Source: JBFELO01 sp041552055 (GTDB lineage Bacteria; Acidobacteriota; Thermoanaerobaculia; Thermoanaerobaculales; Sulfomarinibacteraceae). Taken from it: a stretch of DNA of 5,684 bases. Numbering within the stretch: position 1 is the first letter of the stretch; every line of letters begins with the position of its first letter. This document shows positions 1 to 5,000 of the stretch, in pieces. The position numbers and the translations under genes are program-made. The notes under the pieces are model-generated. The model worked only from the letters and a program-made list of their open reading frames with translations. It was not told the DNA's origin and ran no database searches. The stretch lies in the NCBI GenBank assembly GCA_041552055.1, contig JBFELO010000223.1, positions 1 to 5,684 on the forward strand, given 5' to 3'.

Positions 1-44
1 CAATTGACACACCTATAGCTCATCCGCTCGTGCGGGACAATCAC

Positions 45-371
45 TTACTGCCCATCCTCGATCTCATCAAACCACACTCCCGACTGCAAGTGATGTTCTA
101 TCGCTCGACGCACAAATGGAATCGTGTTCTCCGGGAGTGCGTCGAGCGGGCACCATCGCGCTTCATCACATTCGACCCGTGGATACGGCTCACCGCTCCA
201 CCGGCTCGCACTCAGAAAAAAGTCTATGCCCTCGCCTGTGGGAGAGTTGTAATGGGTCACGCCAATAACCTGTAAGTCGGCTTGATCGATTTCTACGCCG
301 ATCTCTTCCCAACACTCGCGGATGGCGGCCTGTTTGACGGTCTCACCTCCCTCAAGATGTCCTCCAACCGG
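45..371 (-). pseudogene. Nudix hydrolase, C-terminal part (5' end missing)
   Basis: The minus-strand frame ending in TAA at 45-47 encodes a clear Nudix fold protein. At 294-362 it reads GHLEGGE, seven residues, then RECWEEIGV, a perfect match to the Nudix box GX5EX7REUXEEXGU, which holds the Mg-binding glutamates. Downstream come GIDFFLSASRWSGEP, WCPLDALPENT and PFVRRAIEHHL, which match the tail of small bacterial Nudix proteins that hydrolyse nucleoside-diphosphate-X substrates. The substrate cannot be told. About 108 residues remain; family members usually have about 140-160, so the first beta strands and start codon are missing. Upstream of about 365-371 the frame stays open but encodes out-of-frame ABC ATPase sequence. 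An internal ATG at 260 would exclude the Nudix box and is not a credible start. G+C is about 55%, lower than the rest of the window, which fits foreign origin or a mis-joined contig. Confidence 0.85.
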
Positions 372-781
372 GCCTCCATCTGCGGCCTGTCCAGGCCCAT
401 CAAAGCCCCGTACAGGATGGCGTTGTCGCGGCCCGAGAACTCCGGGTGAAACGCTGCTCCCAGCTCGAGGATCGCGGCCACGACCCCCCGCGCGTCAACC
501 TGTCCGGCGGTGGGTTTCGTGGTGCCGGCGATCAGCTTGAGGAGCGTTGTCTTGCCAGCCCCGTTCTCGCCGATCACACCGAGTGCGCTGCCCGCAGCGA
601 CCGAGAAGCTGACGTCGTCCAGCGCCTGGAAGTCCAGGTGGCGGCTCGGGCGGCCGAACACCCTTCGAAGCCGATCCGTCGGCGAGGCGTACACCCGGTA
701 CCACTTGTGCACGCCGGCCACCGTGACTGCATCCTGCTGGGGCTCCAAATCCATGACAGGCAACACGATACCATGCATCAT
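293..781 (-). pseudogene. ABC transporter ATPase, N-terminal half (Wzt/TagH-like), truncated
   Basis: The frame encodes 162 residues, of which about 1-140 (781 down to about 361) are an ABC ATPase. Visible parts are an A-loop region (HKWYRVYASPTDRLRRVFG, Tyr28), the strand FQALDDVSFSVAAGS, Walker A GENGAGKTT at 71-79, and the Q-loop region LELGAAFHPEFSGRDN followed by LYGALMGLDR. The LELG...HPE...GR(D/E)N pattern is typical of ATPases exporting O-antigen, teichoic acid or capsule polysaccharides (Wzt/TagH type), which pair with an ABC-2 permease. The signature motif, Walker B, D-loop and H-loop are absent. After about residue 140 the DNA is the Nudix gene read in another frame, ending at TAG 293-295. 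The product could not hydrolyse ATP normally. The start is uncertain: ATG 781, 778 or 754, none with a clear Shine-Dalgarno. No permease gene is adjacent. Family assignment is firm; substrate is inferred. Confidence 0.85.
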
Positions 782-846
782 GCCCGACGAGGAGCCGAGC
801 GCGATGATTCAAACCCTGCCCATGCACAAGACCGAGGTTCCCTCCT

Positions 847-876
847 TTCCAGTTCCCGTTCCAGTTCCCGTTCCCG
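847..876. repeat. Hexanucleotide tandem repeat, TTCC(A/C)G x5
   Basis: Five consecutive hexamers, TTCCAG, TTCCCG, TTCCAG, TTCCCG, TTCCCG, lie head to tail between the ABC fragment and the sigma-54 promoter. The first four also form a perfect 12-bp duplication. They are followed at once by the palindrome GGCGCC (877-882). On the minus strand the purine-rich copy looks like a ribosome binding site, but no gene follows it in a suitable frame. Confidence 0.85.
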
Positions 877-964
877 GGCGCCACGATCACGATCCCTGCG
901 GTAGCTTCGTTGTGTGAACCAGAACGACTGATCGCCCGTGACGTCCTGGTACGTCGGGAACGGG
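867..964. repeat. 10-bp inverted repeat spanning the intergenic element
   Basis: CCCGTTCCCG at 867-876 (the end of the hexamer array) is exactly complementary to CGGGAACGGG at 955-964, 78 bp away. The pair could bound a foldable intergenic element, or could simply be two oppositely oriented fragments of the same hexamer repeat. Confidence 0.5.
883..894. repeat. Hexanucleotide tandem repeat, ACGATC x2
   Basis: Two perfect ACGATC copies sit 6 bp after the TTCC(A/C)G array. Alone this could be chance, but beside another 6-bp array it suggests one composite hexamer-based intergenic element. Confidence 0.5.
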
Positions 965-1004
965 GGACGACGCCAGAATGCCCCTCTCGGCTGACCACGA
1001 GAGG
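940..1004. promoter_or_regulatory. Two short dyads, candidate activator sites upstream of the sigma-54 promoter
   Basis: GACGT-N6-ACGTC (940-955) and CCTCTCG-N8-CGAGAGG (983-989 with 998-1004) are perfect inverted repeats centred about 123 and 76 bp before the predicted transcription start near 1070. Sigma-54 promoters need an upstream-bound AAA+ activator that usually binds dyads about 80-200 bp upstream, so the placement is suitable. The two dyads do not share a sequence, so at most one may be real; the second could instead be a simple hairpin. Confidence 0.3.
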
Positions 1005-1042
1005 CGTCAAGCCGTCTACCAGGTCTCGACCCCTGCGCACGG

Positions 1043-1059
1043 CTGGCACGGGAGTTGCT
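1043..1059 (+). promoter_or_regulatory. Sigma-54 (RpoN) -24/-12 promoter
   Basis: The sequence CTGGCACGGGAGTTGCT matches the RpoN consensus YTGGCACGRNNNTTGCW at every fixed position. The invariant GG (1045-1046) and GC (1057-1058) are exactly 10 bp apart, as required. Transcription should start near 1070, giving a leader of about 43 nt before the ATG at 1113. A TATAAT at 1061-1066 follows directly but has no -35 partner at 1038-1043, so a sigma-70 promoter is less likely. Expression of the downstream gene is therefore predicted to depend on RpoN and an enhancer-binding protein; the inducing signal is unknown. Confidence 0.8.
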
Positions 1060-1100
1060 TTATAATCCCTGGCCGAGCGCCGGGACATCCGGCGCCGCAC

Positions 1101-1106
1101 AAGGAG
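1101..1106 (+). promoter_or_regulatory. Ribosome binding site deciding the start at 1113
   Basis: AAGGAG lies 6 bp before ATG 1113, an ideal Shine-Dalgarno placement. It decides against the longer frame from 978, which has no such site, begins upstream of the promoter and would bury the signal peptide. Confidence 0.85.
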
Positions 1107-1112
1107 ATCAGT

Positions 1113-1937
1113 ATGAAGGTTCGAGTTTTAATGCTTGGCGCCGGAATGTTGCTCGGCTCTCAGGTCGCGGTCGCGGCCGACGCCCCGACCCCCGCAGCGG
1201 TGGTCGAACAGATGCTCGAGTCGGCCGGCGGCAGCGACGCGTTCACTCGACTCGGGGTTCTCGAATTCGCCATCGATCAGGAGGAGACGCTGTCCGACGG
1301 AGAACGCATCTCGACACACTTCGTCGCCTACACGATCGGCTCGGACCTCGACACCGCCCGCATCGCTCTGAGTGACTCGGTGGTGGTCGCGAGCCACGAC
1401 GGCAAGGGTTGGGCCGCCTCAGACGGCGAGCTGGACACGCGCCCCCAGACACCCCGCATGGCGGTCGGGACAATCCATCAGAAGCTCTTCCCGCTGTTGT
1501 TGCCGTTCAGCATCGCGATGGGAGGCGTGCACGTCAACAAGGTCGTCCCGTCCACGTTCGAGGACCAACCGGTTTGGCTGTTGACCGTCGTGTTCGATCG
1601 TAATTTCTTCGTCTCACCGTCGATGAACACGGAGTGGTTGCTGACGGTTCGGCGTAGCGATCACACGGTGGTGGCGGCCGAATTCCTGCCCCCTGTCGAA
1701 TTTCGCAAGGTCACCACCGAGGGGGTCCGTTACCGATACCTCCAGCACGCGACGATCGACGGGGTCAGGCTGCCGACCCAGGTACTGCTCGACGGGATCG
1801 ACTTCGACCGTGTCGAGAACGGGCACGTCCGTGTCACCAAGATCAAACCATCGGTGCGCGGCCCGTTCGAAGCGGAGCTCTTCGTCGATCCGAGGCGGCT
1901 CGAGTTGCTCGAGGGAGGAACCCCGGGAGTCGAGTAG
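1113..1937 (+). CDS. Exported LolA-like-fold protein of unknown function
   Basis: This encodes 274 residues. Residues 1-22 form a Sec signal peptide: MKVR, a hydrophobic core (VLMLGAGMLLGS) and a signal peptidase I site around AVA-AD or VAA-DA. There is no lipobox Cys, so the mature protein is soluble in the periplasm or outside. It starts with a helix containing AVVEQMLESAGGSDAFTRL, like the 'a.GG...l..l' opening of LolA-fold and DUF6503-like proteins, and continues as alternating beta strands: HDGKGWAASDGELD, WLLTVRRSDHTVVAAEFLP, YRYLQHATIDGVRLPTQVLLD and VRVTKIKPSVRGPFEAELFVDP. This suggests a half-barrel that binds a hydrophobic ligand, but no ligand, catalytic residue or partner can be named. 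The gene stands alone, read from the sigma-54 promoter through a 43-nt leader, and converges on the giant gene to its right. The family link is by pattern only. Confidence 0.9.
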   Translation: MKVRVLMLGAGMLLGSQVAVAADAPTPAAVVEQMLESAGGSDAFTRLGVLEFAIDQEETLSDGERISTHFVAYTIGSDLDTARIALSDSVVVASHDGKGWAASDGELDTRPQTPRMAVGTIHQKLFPLLLPFSIAMGGVHVNKVVPSTFEDQPVWLLTVVFDRNFFVSPSMNTEWLLTVRRSDHTVVAAEFLPPVEFRKVTTEGVRYRYLQHATIDGVRLPTQVLLDGIDFDRVENGHVRVTKIKPSVRGPFEAELFVDPRRLELLEGGTPGVE

Positions 1938-1946
1938 CCGCTTCCC

Positions 1947-1992
1947 GTCTCCGTATCCGTGCCAGAAAGCACCGCGTACCGGATACGGAGAC
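1947..1992. repeat. Imperfect hairpin built from (A)CGGAG(A) hexamers
   Basis: GTCTCCGTATCCG (1947-1959) pairs perfectly over 13 bp with CGGATACGGAGAC (1980-1992), with a 20-nt loop. The right arm carries one extra GGAGAC copy (1993-1998), so the outer CCC (1944-1946) can pair with GGG (1999-2001) only by looping out six bases. It begins a few bases after the stop of the LolA-like gene. No T-tract follows, so it is not a classic terminator, although it may stabilise the mRNA end or stop transcription with Rho. Its hexamer nature recalls the array at 847-876. Confidence 0.75.
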
Positions 1993-2039
1993 GGAGACGG
2001 GCACTCCCCCAGGGTTCAGTAAACAGGCGGGGGAACAAG

Positions 2040-2065
2040 AAAAAGGGAGGCGGAACCCGCCCCCC
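2040..2065 (-). terminator. Intrinsic terminator of the giant surface-protein gene
   Basis: Read on the minus strand, a G+C-rich hairpin has arms from 2057-2065 and 2045-2053 (GGCGG with CCGCC next to a 3-nt loop, one A/C mismatch, then three more G-C pairs), followed by five T (2044 down to 2040). It starts 25 bp past the TAG stop at 2090-2092. A flanking pair AACAGG (2022-2027) and CCTGTT (2064-2069) could form a larger alternative stem, which may help block transcription arriving from the plus-strand gene. Confidence 0.8.
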
Positions 2066-2089
2066 TGTTGTCGCGAGAAGCGCCGTTCG

Positions 2090-5000
2090 CTAGTTCACGC
2101 CGATCCCGAGGACCGCCGGAATCAACACCGGGTCCTGGGTGCGATTGTCGACCTCGGAGGCGTACACCGCGACCGGTCCGCCGCTCTCCACCCGGAACTC
2201 GACCGAGCCTTCGGTGACGATCTCGGTGAGGCCGGTGAGGTTGAACAGGTCGATCTGCTTGAACTCACCCGAGTCGAGCCACACCGTGCGCGCGCCGGCC
2301 ACCGTACCGTCGGCCTTGTAGATCATGACCTCGACCTTCGCAGCCGCACCGGAGCCGGTGTGGAGCAGGCCGAAGTTGGTGCGGAATCCGTCGGCCTTCG
2401 ACGAGGTGTGCCGCACACCGGGGATGAAGCCGACCCCTCCTTCGCCGATCAGGTCCGACGACTTGAAGACCTTCAGATTCTGGCCGAAGGTCCCGCCCTC
2501 GAGGGCGAGGTTGTAGGTCTTGGCAGCGATCTGAGGCAGCGGTGACCCATCCCTGCTCCTGACTACGACGTAGCCCTTGGTCTCGGTTCCCTCGGGCACG
2601 AAGCCGAGCACGTCGACATAGGGAATGGCGCTGCCCGAGTCGATGTCCAGCATCATGTCCGCGGTGTCCTGCGTGTCGTCATCCGGGACGTACGCGAGGT
2701 CAGCATGGATCGTTCCGTCATACGGGTTGAGGAAGGTGATGTCGGACTTCCAGAAGGAGTCGTTCTTGCCCGACAGGTGGGCGACGCCCGGGATCCAGAT
2801 CTCGGTGTCGAGCGTTCGGTACGATCGGTAGAGCACCGGATCACCCGTCACCTCGTCCACGACCGATGCGTTGGCCGACAGGCTGTGGCCGTGTGTATCG
2901 ACCACCGCTGAGAAGATGGGCACCTCGGCCGTGACGTTGGCCTTTTCCACCGCCTCGACGATCTGGCGCGTGCTGTGGCCGTACACCATCACCGGGATTT
3001 CATCGCCCAACGTGTCGCCGAACTTGTCGACCAGGGTGACCGTCGCCCAGACATCGACGTCGCCGAAGTTCGCGATGCCGATGTTGGTCCGGTAGGAGAC
3101 GTTGTCGACGAGGCCCGTGAGGTACAGGTAGTCGTCGCCGGCAAATCCCACCGGTTCCGCCTCGACCGCCTGGCCGAAGGTGCCCTGCTCGGTCTCGTTG
3201 TAGGTGCGCGACATCACGGCCGGAATGCAGCCGTTGCCCTCGTAGTGGAACCGCATCGAGCCCTTGTTGGAGTCGCCCTCGACGCTCGGGAAATAGCTGA
3301 GCACGTCATCGACGATCAGCGTCTTGTTGGGGTCGAGCGTGTAGCTCTGCGAGTGGATCACCTCCGAGTTGTTGGTGGCCTCGGGCAGGTAGTCCACGGT
3401 CACCTGCACGGGGTCGTCACACGGGTTGAACATCCTCAGGTCGGTCATCCAGAAGGTGTCGTTGAGACCCGGGGTGCGCACCGCGGACGGCACGACGTAC
3501 TCCTCCACTTCGAGCACCTCGAGCGTGTGAACGCGCGAACGCGTGGCGCGGCAGTTGCCGGCCACCAACTGGACCCTGTAGGTGCCGGGCACGGTGAACA
3601 CGTGCTCGAACAGCGGCTGGTTGCTGGTCGCCACGGTCTCCTCGCCGCGGCTCACGGTCCAGTTCCACTGGGTGGCCACGTTTTCCTCGCCGGTCCCGGG
3701 GTCCTCGGCGCCGGCCTGGGCAACCACGTGCGCCTTGGTCCCGCCGTCAGCCGTGTCCGTGACGACGATGTTGCCGGACCTCCCGGTCGTCGAGGTGTTC
3801 TCGGCCACGGCGTAGGACACGGTACCGTTGCCGGTGCCGCTGGCGCCGGCAAGCACGCTCACCCACCCCACCTGGCTGGCCGCCGTCCACGCACAGTCGG
3901 CACCGGTGGTGAGGTTGAAGCTGCGTCCGGAGTCCCCGGCCGCCGGGATCGACGCCGACGATGGCGACAGGAAGTACGTACAGGACGTTGGAGGCGGGGG
4001 CGTCCCGCCGCACGAGCCGGTGCTCTGGACGGTGATGCTGTGGGTCGCAGAACCGAGCAGAGCGCCGTCCTTGGTCCGCACCGTGACCGCTACCGTATGG
4101 GTGCCGGCGGAGGCGTAGGTATGGGTCATCGCCAGGCAGTCGAAGAACGACGAGTCACAGACCTGCGTCGCCGGCTCACCGCCGCAGCCGAGAGCGCCGA
4201 AGCTCCACTCGGCCCGCACGTCGGAGGAGTAGCCGGAAATGTTGAAGTGCACCTTTTCACCGATCTCGGGGGATGTCGGGTTCCAGCTGAAGTCGATCGC
4301 CAGCGCCTTCTCCTCGGGTGTGACGATCGCCTGGCCCTCCTCCTGGGTCACCGTGTGGACCTTGCCGTCGATGGCGATGTTGGCGTAGCGCTCGTCACCG
4401 GAGTTGCCGCTCACCGCGTACTCGACGGTGCCGGAACCCGATCCCGAGCCGTTAGTGATGGTCACCCACTCTTTGTCGCTCGTCGCGGTCCACGCGCAGC
4501 CCGGGTCGGTCTGCACCTCGAAGCTGCCCGTGCCACCCTCGGACGGGAAGAGCGCGTCGAGCGGGTCGATCGTGTAGGCGCACACGGCCGGCGCCGCCTG
4601 ACTCACGGTGTGCGCCGCGACGCCGGCAACACCGATCACGGTGTCGCGGGCCGTGCCGGTATTGGCCTCCACGGTGTAGCTCACCTGCGCCGGGCCGGTC
4701 CCCGACGTCGGCGAGGTGATGTTGATCCAGCCGGCGTACCCGGTCACCGACCAGGGACAGTCCGCGCCGGTACTGATGTCGAAGCTGAAAGCGCCGCCCG
4801 CGGCCGGGAAGGACGCCGAAGTCGGACTCACCGAGTAGCTGCAGGTGGGTGCGTCGTCCCCGGTGTAGTCGAAGGTGACCACCTGCCCGGCGTGGGCCGG
4901 GTCCGGAGTCATCGTGAACTCGGCCGGCGGCGCGACGGTCGCATGGCACTCGGGTGGGCACTCACCCTCGTTCTGGACCCAGATCGTCTTGGTCTTGGAG

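Noticed and set aside
811..823. Tiny minus-strand frame ATG GGC AGG GTT TGA behind an AGGAGG-like sequence, possible leader peptide for the ABC gene
   Set aside because: Four codons, spacing about 16 nt from the AGGAGG, and no attenuator-like hairpins seen.
847..894. CRISPR-like array in the repeat-rich intergenic region
   Set aside because: Units are 6 bp, adjacent with no spacers, and no cas genes are present.
446..904. 152-codon plus-strand frame antisense to the ABC ATPase
   Set aside because: Low-complexity Arg/Ser-rich end comes from the hexamer repeat; no recognisable domain, and the opposite strand is clearly ABC ATPase.
1010..1044. AGCCGT...ACGGCT inverted repeat just before the sigma-54 promoter
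   Set aside because: Only six bases per arm separated by 23 bp in G+C-rich DNA; expected by chance.
1061..1066. TATAAT as a sigma-70 -10 box
   Set aside because: No -35-like hexamer at the right spacing (CACGGC at 1038-1043), and it directly follows a perfect -24/-12 element.
495..1100. 201-codon minus-strand open frame overlapping the ABC ATPase and the sigma-54 promoter region
   Set aside because: It is the ABC gene read in a wrong frame. The AAAGGAGG-like stretch near 841-848 is part of the purine-rich strand of the hexamer repeat, not a convincing ribosome binding site.
978..1112. Longer N-terminus for the LolA-like protein starting at 978
   Set aside because: It would start before the promoter, has no ribosome binding site, and would place the signal peptide internally. 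ATG 1113 has AAGGAG at ideal spacing.
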